Origin: an uncultured Granulosicoccaceae bacterium
GTDB lineage: Bacteria > Pseudomonadota > Gammaproteobacteria > Granulosicoccales > Granulosicoccaceae
Assembly: GCA_937927895.1 (NCBI GenBank)
Contig: CALGKA010000096.1
Coordinates: 1-64,000 of the forward strand
Length of the DNA stretch: 64,000 nucleotides
Direction of reading: 5' to 3'
This document shows, piece after piece, positions 17,605 through 26,585 of this stretch. The position numbers and the translations under genes were made by a program. How positions within the stretch are numbered: the stretch's first letter is position 1; each line of letters starts with the position of its first letter. The notes beneath the pieces were generated by a model that saw nothing but the letters and a program-made list of their open reading frames with translations, had not been told where the DNA came from and searched no databases.

Positions 17605-18455
17605 ATTGGTGACTCGGGCTTAATGGAGCTTTCGTACCTGTGTAGAATGCTTTGGCATTCTTCGGCTAATGATTCATTCGTGTGTTTTATAGCGCCTGTG
17701 AGTAAAATGCGCGTTTTAGTTACTAGCATTTCTATTGTTTTATTTCGTTTATCTTCGCTTAGTTTCTCCGTGTTAAGTAAATTTTGTAGGGCCTGAATTC
17801 TAAATCTGTCCATGCCCCAATATTTTCTAGAGAGCTGGTCTTGGTGACCACCATATTTTATTAGTAACGGTTGATCTAAAAAATGAACTTCATGATTGGC
17901 GCATATTCGAAGCCATAGGTCATAGTCTTCGCATGCAGGTAATGACTCATCAAATTGTCCAACGGAATCGAGAAGATATTTATTTATCAGTGTAGATGAT
18001 GGAGAAATAGCGCACAGTGGCAGGCATTGATCAAAAATATCACCGCCCGATTTTTTATGCTTCTTCATCGGATTGACGCGTACACCGTTGCGAATCCATA
18101 TTTCCTCGGTGTGGCACAATACACAGTCTTTATTTGTTTTGATTAAATCAACCTGGCACTTGAGTTTATCTGGTAGCCATTCGTCATCTGAGTCGAGTAG
18201 TGCAATCCAGTCTTCTTTTGCTTTTGCAAGGCCTGTGTTTCGAGCCGCACTGACGCCTGCATTCGTTTGGCTATACAGCGTGATTTGATCGGCGTACCGG
18301 TTCTGCAGAAGGTGCGCGGTGTCATCGGTAGAGCCATCATCAATAATAATAATTTCAGTTGCACGGTAGCTTTGCGCCAGCGCGGAATCGATAGCACGAC
18401 ATAGCACCGGCCAGCGATTAAAAGTTGGGATGATTACAGAGACGCCTATCGTCAT
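17598..18455 (-). CDS. family 2 glycosyltransferase
   Basis: GT-A fold inverting glycosyltransferase of 285 residues: N-terminal VSVIIPTFNR, nucleotide-binding IDDGSTDDT (38-46), NAGVSAARNTGL (65-76), DSDDEW (88-93, metal/UDP contact) and an acceptor-site EDYDLWLR (~175-182). No transmembrane helix. ATG start; first gene of an overlapping three-gene minus-strand unit with the nucleosidase-like and SPL-like genes. Donor and acceptor are unknown; proximity to polysaccharide genes suggests a surface glycan, while the overlap with a radical SAM gene suggests something else. Confidence 0.88.
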   Translation of the reverse strand: MTIGVSVIIPTFNRWPVLCRAIDSALAQSYRATEIIIIDDGSTDDTAHLLQNRYADQITLYSQTNAGVSAARNTGLAKAKEDWIALLDSDDEWLPDKLKCQVDLIKTNKDCVLCHTEEIWIRNGVRVNPMKKHKKSGGDIFDQCLPLCAISPSSTLINKYLLDSVGQFDESLPACEDYDLWLRICANHEVHFLDQPLLIKYGGHQDQLSRKYWGMDRFRIQALQNLLNTEKLSEDKRNKTIEMLVTKTRILLTGAIKHTNESLAEECQSILHRYESSIKPESPMC

Positions 18456-18658
18456 TTTTTTATGGTCATATGGCGGCGGTCATTCAGGCGTTTGTGAAAA
18501 ATAGTGGCATCGGATTCTAGGGCCAAATTATCGTCAATTTATTGCAAATGGAGCGTTGCGGGGGGCTTGTGAATTGAACAAAGGTGCACCATATTACCTG
18601 TTATTCGTGTGCTTGAGAAAATAGCTTTCAGCACAATATTGCTGGGTTTTAAAGTTCA

Positions 18659-19648
18659 ATGAAATTTAAAGATTATTACAAGATCCTCGGCGTTAGTGAT
18701 TCGGCAAATTCGGACGAGATAAAGCGTGCTTATCGCAAAAAAGCGCGCCTATATCATCCTGATGTTAGTAAAGAGTCAGACGCTGAAGAGAAATTTAAAT
18801 CTGTTAATGAGGCCTACGAAGTACTGAAAGATAAAAACCGCCGCGCTGAATTTGATCAATTAAAAAAGCATGGTTTTAGGGGTGGTGATGATTTTCGGCG
18901 TCCTCAAGGGTGGCAAGGTGACTGGAACTTCAATCCCGGTGCTGGCTCGAGTCGTGCCGGCGGGGGCAGTGCTGATTTCAGTGATTTCTTTGAATCTATA
19001 TTTGGTGGCGGTGGTTTTGATGGTTCTGGTGGATTTGCCGGTGCCGGTCGGGCAGGTGGTCATGGCGGTGCGCAATATCGAACGGCAGGTCGGCACTCAA
19101 AAGGTGACGATATCCGCTTGACCGTGCGCGTGTCACTTGAGAATGCCTACCGTGGTGGCAAGACGAAAATAAAAGTCCCGGCATCCGTTGGATATGAAGA
19201 CAAGATCCTGAACGTGAGTATTCCAGCAGGCGTGGTCGACGGTCAGCAGCTTAGGTTGCGTGGTCAGGGCAGGCCTGGTGCCAGCAATGGTGATCTGGTG
19301 TTGACTATAAAGCTAAAGCCGCACGATCTATTTTCGGTAGATGGCGCTAACATCACTTTAAATTTGCCCATTACACCAAGTGAAGCTGTGCAGGGCGCTC
19401 AGGTGCAAGTACCAACGCTCAGCGGTAAGGTGAATCTTAAAATTCCACCGAATACGGCAAGTGGCGCGCGATTTAAAATTAAAGCGCGAGGCCTGCCGGC
19501 AGCACCCAACGGCGATCAAATAGTGGTGGTGCAGATTGCACTGCCCAGCACGCTTACCGATAGTGATAAAGCAGCACTTAAGTCGATGGAATCAGGCTGG
19601 GACTACAACCCTCGTGTGCACTTTGATACGGCAGATAACTCTAAGTAA
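18659..19648 (+). CDS. cbpA: CbpA-like DnaJ co-chaperone
   Basis: 329-residue type II Hsp40. J domain at ~5-70 with HPD at 33-35, a Gly/Phe-rich linker (~75-150, many GGG and GGGGFDGSGGF-like runs), then the two beta-sandwich C-terminal domains. There is no zinc-finger (CxxCxGxG) region, so it is CbpA/DnaJB-like rather than true DnaJ. It would stimulate DnaK ATPase. ATG at 18659, single gene with a hairpin after its stop. The CbpA modulator gene cbpM is not next to it. Confidence 0.9.
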   Translation: MKFKDYYKILGVSDSANSDEIKRAYRKKARLYHPDVSKESDAEEKFKSVNEAYEVLKDKNRRAEFDQLKKHGFRGGDDFRRPQGWQGDWNFNPGAGSSRAGGGSADFSDFFESIFGGGGFDGSGGFAGAGRAGGHGGAQYRTAGRHSKGDDIRLTVRVSLENAYRGGKTKIKVPASVGYEDKILNVSIPAGVVDGQQLRLRGQGRPGASNGDLVLTIKLKPHDLFSVDGANITLNLPITPSEAVQGAQVQVPTLSGKVNLKIPPNTASGARFKIKARGLPAAPNGDQIVVVQIALPSTLTDSDKAALKSMESGWDYNPRVHFDTADNSK

Positions 19649-19673
19649 GGTTGTCCTGGTAAATAGGACAACC
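19649..19673. terminator. 9-bp-stem hairpin between convergent genes
   Basis: Arms GGTTGTCCT (19649-19657) and AGGACAACC (19665-19673) with a 7-base loop, one base after the cbpA stop and 23 nt beyond the stop of the decarboxylase gene read from the other side. No clear T tract, so termination strength is uncertain. Confidence 0.5.
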
Positions 19674-19696
19674 GCGAAAATCGCACGTATCGATTT

Positions 19697-20656
19697 TTAG
19701 ATCAGTGTTTCGAAATAGCTAATGGTTTTCTTTAAGCCTTCATCGAGCTGAATTTTCGGTTCCCAGTCGAGAAGCTTTTTAGTGTTAGTAATTTCTGGTT
19801 GGCGTTGCTGAGGGTCATCTTTCGGCAATGGCTTCATGATTAGCTCAGATTTTGAATTCGTCAGTCGAATAACGGCCTCTGCTAACTCCTTGATAGTGAA
19901 TTCATTTGGATTGCCAAGGTTGATAGGGCCGGTGGCTGTTCTGTCGTCGAGGTCCATGAATTTCACAAAGCCGTTGACTAAATCATCAACGTAGCAAAAT
20001 GACCGTGACTGTGAGCCATCGCCATATATTGTGATTGGCTGTCCTTGGAGGGCTTGCATAATAAAGTTAGATACCACGCGGCCGTCTTCCGGATGCATTC
20101 TTGGGCCGTAAGTATTAAAAATTCGCACCACACGAATATCAATATTTTCTTGCCGATGAAAATCAAAAAATAAGGTTTCAGCGCAACGCTTGCCTTCGTC
20201 ATAACATGAGCGAATACCGATTGGATTTACATTGCCCCAGTAGTCTTCAGTTTGTGGATGAACAGTGGGGTCGCCGTATACTTCACTGGTAGACGCCTGA
20301 AATACTTTGCATTGCAAATGCTTTGCAAGCTCAAGAATATTGATCGCACCCATCACAGAGGTTTTGATCGTGTGAATAGGATTATGTTGATAGTGAATCG
20401 GTGATGCAGGGCAGGCTAGGTTATAGATTTCATCTACCTCAACCTGCAAAGGGTTAGTGATATCGTGACGAATAAACTCGTAGTACGGGTTATCCATGAA
20501 CGGTGCTATGTTGTCTTTCGTACCGGTAAACAAGCTATCGGCGCAAATAACTTCATTGCCTTCGTTAAGCAATTTCTCGGTCAGGTGTGAGCCTAAAAAG
20601 CCGGCGCCGCCGGTTATAAGGATTCGTTTTCTAGGGCTGTAATTATTTAAAGACAT
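19697..20656 (-). CDS. UDP-glucuronate decarboxylase (UDP-xylose synthase)
   Basis: 319-residue extended SDR converting UDP-glucuronate to UDP-xylose. GGAGFLG at 16-22, catalytic Tyr152 and Lys156 (YDEGK). The UXS-specific blocks [38 protein letters not shown] and [12 protein letters not shown] are all intact. Soluble form without the membrane anchor of eukaryotic enzymes. ATG start, 31 nt after the upstream epimerase gene, so the two are probably one operon. It provides a pentose donor for surface glycan synthesis. Confidence 0.92.
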   Translation of the reverse strand: MSLNNYSPRKRILITGGAGFLGSHLTEKLLNEGNEVICADSLFTGTKDNIAPFMDNPYYEFIRHDITNPLQVEVDEIYNLACPASPIHYQHNPIHTIKTSVMGAINILELAKHLQCKVFQASTSEVYGDPTVHPQTEDYWGNVNPIGIRSCYDEGKRCAETLFFDFHRQENIDIRVVRIFNTYGPRMHPEDGRVVSNFIMQALQGQPITIYGDGSQSRSFCYVDDLVNGFVKFMDLDDRTATGPINLGNPNEFTIKELAEAVIRLTNSKSELIMKPLPKDDPQQRQPEITNTKKLLDWEPKIQLDEGLKKTISYFETLI

Positions 20657-20687
20657 AATATTCGCAATGTTGATTGATTAATTGTTT

Positions 20688-21578
20688 TTAAGCTTTTCTG
20701 AAAGCATCGACCATTTCGGTGAAGCCATCTTGCAAGGGTGTTTTATGTGTCCAGCCAAGTAGCGATTTTGCTCGTGTCGGGTCACCGATAAAGCAGCCCA
20801 CACTGGCTTCGCGTTTTTCAACTTCATTTAGTTCACAAGTATTATTGCTAGCAGCAACTGCCATTCTAGCTAGCTCACCAAGTGTTGTTCCGGTGCCTGT
20901 CGCGAAATGGATCGGGGGCAGTGTGGTTTCACCGTTAATCAGTAGTTCAACAACTTTACTGATACCACCGCATACATCTGTTACGTGGGTGAAGTCCATG
21001 CAGGTGCCTGCATCATCTACTCGTAAAGTCGTGCCATCAACAGCTGCGCGTGCAAAAGCTGGTATCACGCGATCAGAGTAGTCGTATATATCACCGTAGA
21101 CATTTGCGAAACGCAAAATAGAAACCGTAAGCCCTGCATCTTGTGCTCCGTAAACCATGGCTTCACCAGCGGCTTTTGAGCGCCCGTAAATATTTAAAGG
21201 GGTCATCGGGGTGTCTTCAGTGATCGCTTGTCTTGGTTGGTTGCCATAGACTTCACGGCTGCTTGCATGAATTACCCAAGGTTGCTGAGTTGGTTGTCTT
21301 TGCAAGGCGGCATCGAGCACATTATGTGTTCCTGTGACATTACTTGCCCACGTACGTAGAGGGTGATCTTGTGCTTCGGCGACACGTGAAACGGCTGCTA
21401 AGTGAATAATGCCCTGGCAATCGCTAGTGAGCTTTGTCACTGTAGCTGCATCGGCAATATCGTGTGCTTTATCGATCTCATTATCAATTTCGACCAGCTC
21501 TTTGCCTTGTGCTTTGAGCTGACGAACAAGCTCGCGCCCTATAAGGCCCGATGAACCGGTTACTGCTATCTTTGTCAC
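20688..21578 (-). CDS. NAD-dependent epimerase/dehydratase, nucleotide-sugar type
   Basis: 296-residue extended SDR. Cofactor motif GSSGLIG (8-14), HLAAVS (59-64), SSREVYG (106-112) and YGRSK (Tyr131, Lys135). The C-terminal part GWTHKTPLQDGFTEMV is typical of GalE-like enzymes. Runs into the UDP-xylose synthase gene. A UDP-sugar 4-epimerase role, for example xylose/arabinose or glucose/galactose, is plausible from the neighbour but not shown by the sequence. Confidence 0.8.
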   Translation of the reverse strand: MTKIAVTGSSGLIGRELVRQLKAQGKELVEIDNEIDKAHDIADAATVTKLTSDCQGIIHLAAVSRVAEAQDHPLRTWASNVTGTHNVLDAALQRQPTQQPWVIHASSREVYGNQPRQAITEDTPMTPLNIYGRSKAAGEAMVYGAQDAGLTVSILRFANVYGDIYDYSDRVIPAFARAAVDGTTLRVDDAGTCMDFTHVTDVCGGISKVVELLINGETTLPPIHFATGTGTTLGELARMAVAASNNTCELNEVEKREASVGCFIGDPTRAKSLLGWTHKTPLQDGFTEMVDAFRKA

Positions 21579-21633
21579 GACAGAATGCCTTTGCGTTGCT
21601 TAATTAGTTTCGAACAAACGTTGCTGGTATACA

Positions 21634-23043
21634 TTATTGATACTTTGACAGATCGTTTAAATCTATTGTCTCACCAGCTCGTGCGATATGAGCAGGGGCT
21701 GATAAGTCCTTTTTCAGTTTTTTACGTAGTATCTTCATGGTTTTGGCTTCGCCGTGGACTAAAAAGACAGGTGGGCGAGATTTAAAGTTTCCATACCAAT
21801 CCATTAATCCTTTTTGATCGGTGTGTGCCGATAATCCACCAATGGTGTGGATTTTCGCTTTAACTTTTATGTTTTGACCCCAAAGCCTTACTTTTTTAGC
21901 ACCCTCAATGAGCTTTCTTCCCATCGTGCCATGTGCCTGGTAGCCGGTCACAATTAAGTGGCAATTAGAGCGCCAAATATTGTGTTTTATATGATGTTTT
22001 ATGCGTCCGCCGGTCATCATGCCGCTACCAGCAATAATAATAGCGCCGCTCTCGATCTCATTAATTTTCATAGAGTCTGCAGAGCTCTTGGAATACTTTA
22101 GATTCGGCAGGCCTAGCTGCTTGCCTTTTTCTTTCCAGAAGGCAGCCGCTTCTGTGTCATAGAGTTCATGGTGTTTTAAGTAGATGTCAGTAGCTTCTAT
22201 GGCCATGGGGCTATCAAGAAATATCTGCCAATTTTCAAGATTCCAGCGCTCATAGTTGCGGGCGAACATATAAAGAATATTTTGCGTTCTACCGACAGAG
22301 AATGCCGGAATCAATACATTGCCCGGTTTCTTCTGAATTTTAGCAACGATGTCGTCGATCTCTTGCCATGTTTCATCCCACGGTCTGTGAACGCGACTAC
22401 CGTAAGTGCTTTCCATAAGGACTATATCGGCCTCATCTATCATGGTGAAGTCGCGCAGTATTGCGGTACCGCGGTGGCCTAGATCACCACTGAACACTAC
22501 TTTTCTTTTAAGCTTTTTTTCTGTAAGCCATATCTCCACCACGGATGAGCCAACAATATGCCCGGCGTCTGAAAGTTTGATAGACACACCGGGAAGAATG
22601 TCGGCGCGTTCACCGTACTCGAGAGGGCTAAAAAGCTTTAATGCTTTTTCTGCATCGTCTCTATCGTATAACGGCTCAAGCAGTTCTTTACCCATGCGTG
22701 CACGGCGCTTGTTATCCCATTGGGTATTTTTGTAGTTTAAGTAGGCAGAGTCTCTGAGCAATGTGTCGCAAAGTTCGGCGCTCGCTTTGTGGGTATAAAT
22801 TGGCCCGTTGAAGCCGCCTTTTATCAGCAGCGGTAAACGGCCACTGTGATCAATATGGGCGTGGCTTAAAATAACCGCATCGAGCTTTGCCGGGTCGAAC
22901 GGGAAGGGTGCGCGATTCCTGTATTCATCTTTGCTGCGTCCCTGGATGAGTCCGCAATCCAGTAATACAGTCTGCCCTGCAACCTTGATCAGGTGGCAAG
23001 AACCGGTAACTTCTTCTGCTGCTCCACAGGACTGAATTTCCAA
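21634..23043 (-). CDS. metallo-beta-lactamase/beta-CASP ribonuclease (CPSF73-like)
   Basis: 469-residue RNA-processing nuclease. Zinc-site motifs: HAHIDH (61-66), DAGHIVGSS (~159), SGDLGHRG (~195) in the MBL part; ESTYGSR, AFSVGRTQ, DSPMAIEAT and GSGMMTGGR in the beta-CASP insert; GGLSAHTDQ and FLVHGEAKT at the end, with an RMMBL-like C-terminal domain. The start is TTG, strongly supported by GGAG five bases upstream. It is 55 nt ahead of the epimerase-UXS pair, possibly by chance. Bacterial members of this branch are probably RNases; the target is unknown. Confidence 0.88.
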   Translation of the reverse strand: MEIQSCGAAEEVTGSCHLIKVAGQTVLLDCGLIQGRSKDEYRNRAPFPFDPAKLDAVILSHAHIDHSGRLPLLIKGGFNGPIYTHKASAELCDTLLRDSAYLNYKNTQWDNKRRARMGKELLEPLYDRDDAEKALKLFSPLEYGERADILPGVSIKLSDAGHIVGSSVVEIWLTEKKLKRKVVFSGDLGHRGTAILRDFTMIDEADIVLMESTYGSRVHRPWDETWQEIDDIVAKIQKKPGNVLIPAFSVGRTQNILYMFARNYERWNLENWQIFLDSPMAIEATDIYLKHHELYDTEAAAFWKEKGKQLGLPNLKYSKSSADSMKINEIESGAIIIAGSGMMTGGRIKHHIKHNIWRSNCHLIVTGYQAHGTMGRKLIEGAKKVRLWGQNIKVKAKIHTIGGLSAHTDQKGLMDWYGNFKSRPPVFLVHGEAKTMKILRKKLKKDLSAPAHIARAGETIDLNDLSKYQ

Positions 23044-23140
23044 GGTGACTCCACTATCAAGTTGTCAAAGGACGAATGATAACGCTTCCGGAGCCTCAAT
23101 GGGCAATCAGGTAGCGTATAGAAACAGGGTTTCTAAAAGC

Positions 23141-23165
23141 AAAAAAGGCCGGCTAGAAGCCGGCC
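23141..23165 (-). terminator. rho-independent terminator of the GlsB-like gene
   Basis: Read on the minus strand, GGCCGGCT, a 3-base loop and AGCCGGCC (23147-23165) are followed by six T (23141-23146). It lies 27 nt past the GlsB-like stop. Confidence 0.88.
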
Positions 23166-23191
23166 CCGAACAAACGTGCGTGATTCGACGT

Positions 23192-23458
23192 CTAGCGCCG
23201 TTTAAATATTGCCACTATCAGCGTTAATAGTGTGCTGCCGCCTGCTGCGGCAATGGCATTCCACATGATATTGTTGTCTACCACATGGCTTGTGAGGGTA
23301 AGAACCAGGCCGCCTAAGAAAGCCCCCAGCAGGCCCAGGCAAAGGTTTCCGAACCAGCCGAAACCGCCACCTTTTAACATGGTGCCAAGTAGCAGGCCGA
23401 GTAATACGCCAATGACCGCGTAGATCAGTAGCGTCAGTAAGGTGACGTCTTCAATCAT
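23192..23458 (-). CDS. GlsB/YeaQ/YmgE family small membrane protein
   Basis: 88-residue inner-membrane protein with three hydrophobic helices (about 8-28, 32-53, 66-83) and the glycine-rich core KGGGFGWFGNLCLGLLGAFLGG that defines the family once called transglycosylase-associated. Family members are general stress proteins of unknown biochemical role. ATG start, own terminator, so probably monocistronic. Confidence 0.85.
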   Translation of the reverse strand: MIEDVTLLTLLIYAVIGVLLGLLLGTMLKGGGFGWFGNLCLGLLGAFLGGLVLTLTSHVVDNNIMWNAIAAAGGSTLLTLIVAIFKRR

Positions 23459-23576
23459 CGATTATTCTCCGATGTCTTGTTTATTGGTAAATAAATTAGG
23501 TGACCAGTACGGTGCGGTGCCGCACTGATACCTAAAGTGTAGCAGGCTATACAAAAACTGCTTGTGATGAGAGCAG

Positions 23577-25259
23577 CTAATTTGACTTCGTTGGATCGTC
23601 GCGTAGATGCCGATTTTGTCGTGCAGGCATAGCAGTATTGGCAGGTGGTTCCCGGGTGTACTCTGTAGCCGTATGCGCGGGCTGTTTGGCCACTGTGGTT
23701 GAATTTGCGGATGATACCCTAAGCTCTGGTGGTTGGTGCAGGCGCAGCCATCGGGGTGGCGGGTTGTTACTATTGGATGCGCAATCTGACTCAAGCGTTT
23801 GAAATAGTGTATCGGCACTGGCTAGCGGGATGGAAATCGCACCCGTATAAAGCAACGCAAGTAAACGTGTGTAGGCGATTTTATGCGTTTGCTCTGTGGT
23901 GGCAAAGAGCCAATCTGAAAGAGCCATGAAACGCGTAAACGGAGCGTCACCCAGTAACACTGGAAGGGTCTGTGTGAATCTGCCGGAGTTAGCGATCAGA
24001 TCCCAGTAGCGGGCAAATCTTTGTACTCTTTGCATGGTATCGAAACTGATATCACGATTTTTAAGCAATTGATAAGGCGCTTCATCGGAATAGATCATTT
24101 GAAATTCAGCGGTTTGTTTAACAATCGGGCTGCCGCGCAATCTCTTCAGTAGCCCTAGTTGAATTTCATGTGGGTTCAAGCTAACGAGTTGATCAAAGCC
24201 ATCAGCAAAGCTTTCAAGGTTTTCACCGGGTAAGCCAAATATTAGATCTGCGTGAATATAGGCATGCGAGTGATTACGCAGCCATTCAATGTTGGCGAGT
24301 GTTTTTGCAATGTTTTGACGTCGGCTAATCGTTTCTTGTACGGTAGTGTTAAAACTTTGAATACCAATTTCAAACTGCAAAGAGCCAGGTGGGAATTTTT
24401 CTATTAAGTTTTTTAGTGCATCAGGCAGTTTGTCTGGAATAACTTCAAAGTGTAAAAATAGATTCTGATCTGTGGCAATAAGCTTTAAGAAAAATTCTAA
24501 AATGGCAGTGCAGTTCGAAATTTTAAGGTTGAACGTGCGATCAACAAACTTATATTGCCGGGCCCCTCTTAGGTATAGCGTGTTGAGTTCTTGTAAAAAT
24601 GTATCTAGTGCGAATGGCCATGCTGTTTTATCTAATGCAGATAAACAAAATTCGCATTTAAACGGACAGCCACGCGATGCCTCTACATACAACACTCGCT
24701 GCTTAATATCTTCATCGTTATAGAAAGGGTAGGGTGTGGCCAGTTTGTTTACGTCGGGGTTGGGTGCTTCAATGACTTTATTAAGCATTGAAGCTTGCGT
24801 GGAATCAATAGACTCTTTTATAAGTTGCTGGCAAGTATTGGCGAACGCAATATCTGCCTGCCCTGTGATTAGATGGTCACAATGCTCAAATATAGCGGTA
24901 TGCTCGTATTCGTAGCTAACTTCGGGGCCACCAATGACTATTTTAATGGCTGGATTAAGCTTATGTAAAAGGGCGACAAGTTCAGTGGTTTCTTTGATGT
25001 TCCATATATACACACCAAAGCCAATAATCATTGGTTCAAAAGCCAGTAGCTTCTCTGCGATATCGTTAGTGCGTTGATTGATTGTGAATTCTATCAGCCG
25101 AGTGCTTTCGTGCAGTGGGCCCATGTTGGCCATTAGATAACGTAGGCCAAGAGACGCGTGAATATATCGTGCGTTTAAGGTGCACAATATAATGGCGTCT
25201 TGTTTCGAGAAGTTTAACCTTATCGGCGTATGAAAAGTGACAGGGGCAGTGTTAGTCAT
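23577..25259 (-). CDS. B12-binding-domain radical SAM protein (DUF4080-type)
   Basis: 560 residues. An N-terminal cobalamin-binding-like Rossmann domain (~20-150, IIGFGVYIWNIKE and IVIGGPEVSYEYE) precedes the radical SAM core with cluster motif CPFKCEFC (Cys198, Cys202, Cys205) and IGIQSFN. A helical C-terminal DUF4080 region follows, ending in a low-complexity tail (~500-560) rich in Asn, Pro, Thr and Arg. The DxHxxG cobalamin-ligand motif is not seen, as in many proteins of this branch. ATG start, alone between an aminotransferase gene (95 nt upstream) and the GlsB-like gene. Substrate unknown. Confidence 0.82.
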   Translation of the reverse strand: MTNTAPVTFHTPIRLNFSKQDAIILCTLNARYIHASLGLRYLMANMGPLHESTRLIEFTINQRTNDIAEKLLAFEPMIIGFGVYIWNIKETTELVALLHKLNPAIKIVIGGPEVSYEYEHTAIFEHCDHLITGQADIAFANTCQQLIKESIDSTQASMLNKVIEAPNPDVNKLATPYPFYNDEDIKQRVLYVEASRGCPFKCEFCLSALDKTAWPFALDTFLQELNTLYLRGARQYKFVDRTFNLKISNCTAILEFFLKLIATDQNLFLHFEVIPDKLPDALKNLIEKFPPGSLQFEIGIQSFNTTVQETISRRQNIAKTLANIEWLRNHSHAYIHADLIFGLPGENLESFADGFDQLVSLNPHEIQLGLLKRLRGSPIVKQTAEFQMIYSDEAPYQLLKNRDISFDTMQRVQRFARYWDLIANSGRFTQTLPVLLGDAPFTRFMALSDWLFATTEQTHKIAYTRLLALLYTGAISIPLASADTLFQTLESDCASNSNNPPPRWLRLHQPPELRVSSANSTTVAKQPAHTATEYTREPPANTAMPARQNRHLRDDPTKSN

Positions 25260-25354
25260 GGCAATGTCACGAGGATAAGCATGCTTTAAATCGGATTGTA
25301 GTTACGCGTAGCCTAACTTAAGCGGCGTTGGCTGAAATAGTGTTAAGAAGAGAA

Positions 25355-26218
25355 TTAGCTATTGCTTAAGGCCCAATCCCAATACAGTTCTTTGCATAGT
25401 TTGGTTACCGGACCGGGTTGTAGTGTTCGTTCTTCAAGCTGTGTTACCGGTGTGACCTTAGATATATTACCGGTTGCAAAAATTTCATCAGCGCTTGCAA
25501 AGTCTTCTAGTGAAAGCGTTGTCTCATGTACGGCTCGACCTTCCATAACAAGCAGTGAAGAAATTCGTTGTCTTGTTATACCATTTAAGAAAGTGCCGTT
25601 CGGTGCGGGGGTGAAGATCTCACCGTCTTTTACCATCATAATGTTAGAGGTAGCGGTCTCTGCAACATTGCCAATAGAATCACAGACAATGGCATTTTTA
25701 AATCCTTTATCGCTTGCTTCTCTTAGCATTCTAGCGTTGTGTGGGTACAAGCACGCAGCTTTAGCGTTCACTAAAGCCATATTAAGGTTGGGTCTGCAAA
25801 AACGGGTGGTGGTAAGAGTCATGCTTGCATCAGCAGTAGGCATTGGTACCTCTTCAAGGCACATGCAAAAATCTGTCGAATCAGGATCACCAGACACTAC
25901 CTGCGGGCTTGATTCTCGTGACCAATACATGGGTCGTATATAAACGGCCGCATCTGCTGCAAAGTTGCTTAGACCCTCGGTTGCAATCGCCACCATGGCC
26001 TCAGTGCTTAGGGTGGGCTTTAAGCCCATAGCAATAGCAGACTGATTCACTCGTTCGCAGTGTGAGTCAAGATCAGGGGTAACGCCTTCAAATTTGCGTG
26101 CGCCGTCAAATACCAGAGTACCCAGCCACGTTGCGTGATCTGCGGCACCTAGAATTGGGGTGTTTCCTTGCTTCCAATCGTTGTTGAAGAAAGTCCAAAC
26201 GTTGTTGCCGACGGCCAT
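25355..26218 (-). CDS. class IV aminotransferase, branched-chain amino acid type
   Basis: 287-residue PLP enzyme of the D-amino-acid/branched-chain aminotransferase superfamily. PLP lysine Lys153 in LVNAKAACLYPHN, phosphate-binding ETATSNIMMVK (~187-197), and the FLNGITR loop (210-216). Length and the N-terminal VFDGARKFEG segment favour a branched-chain aminotransferase (IlvE-like) over D-alanine transaminase or aminodeoxychorismate lyase. ATG start, monocistronic, divergent from the cobS region. Confidence 0.82.
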   Translation of the reverse strand: MAVGNNVWTFFNNDWKQGNTPILGAADHATWLGTLVFDGARKFEGVTPDLDSHCERVNQSAIAMGLKPTLSTEAMVAIATEGLSNFAADAAVYIRPMYWSRESSPQVVSGDPDSTDFCMCLEEVPMPTADASMTLTTTRFCRPNLNMALVNAKAACLYPHNARMLREASDKGFKNAIVCDSIGNVAETATSNIMMVKDGEIFTPAPNGTFLNGITRQRISSLLVMEGRAVHETTLSLEDFASADEIFATGNISKVTPVTQLEERTLQPGPVTKLCKELYWDWALSNS

Positions 26219-26421
26219 GTGTTTACCTGAATCAAAAAAACTGCCAAGAGGTCTTGCAGTGTAACAGTCAGCATCTCACTTGAAAACGATACCGCAGAGG
26301 CCAGGCGCGGAACTAGCTGGCAAAATGGCGGCTGGGATCACAAGTTGGCGACAAGTGAGAGTGTTAAGCTTAGGATCTACAGAAACTATCTGCCGAAGGC
26401 TGTAGCCTGTTACGGGCAGTT

Positions 26422-26469
26422 GATCTGCAAAGGCAGTATTCTGAAAAGGTAGTAATCTGCAAAAGGCGC
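26422..26469. repeat. three degenerate tandem copies of a 16-nt unit
   Basis: Units at 26422-26437 (GATCTGCAAAGGCAGT), 26438-26453 (ATTCTGAAAAGGTAGT) and 26454-26469 (AATCTGCAAAAGGCGC). A weaker fourth copy is at 26388-26403 (ATCTGCCGAAGGCTGT). Non-coding. Confidence 0.6.
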
Positions 26470-26541
26470 TTGGGCACACGTAGTAACGACATAAAGCGAT
26501 GTAAATTGCGCCATAGCGTTATAAACTAACTCCAAAATAGT

Positions 26542-26567
26542 GCCTCGGAGGTTTTCGAGGCTTTTTT
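26542..26567 (+). terminator. intrinsic terminator upstream of cobS
   Basis: GCCTCG (26542-26547), 8-base loop and CGAGGC (26556-26561), then six T (26562-26567). It points in the direction of cobS and ends 18 nt before its ATG, with no plus-strand protein gene ahead of it. Confidence 0.8.
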
Positions 26568-26585
26568 ATGTGACGAACCCGTTCT

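Larger units (their letters stand above)
26219..26585. other. 367-nt region before cobS: tandem repeats and a stand-alone terminator
   Basis: No protein gene supported; a 67-codon minus-strand frame has no family resemblance. The region contains three to four degenerate 16-nt repeats and, 18 nt before the cobS start, a strong plus-strand intrinsic terminator. It could encode a small RNA or be a regulated leader of cobS-cobT. It is not 6S, SRP, RNase P or tmRNA as far as I can judge. Confidence 0.5.

Noticed and set aside
26388-26469. Possible CRISPR array
   Set aside because: The repeats are 16 nt, degenerate and directly abutting without spacers; no cas genes are near.
26276-26479. 67-codon minus-strand frame in the cobS leader
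   Set aside because: No ribosome binding site or homology; it overlaps the degenerate 16-nt repeats, which explain the open frame.
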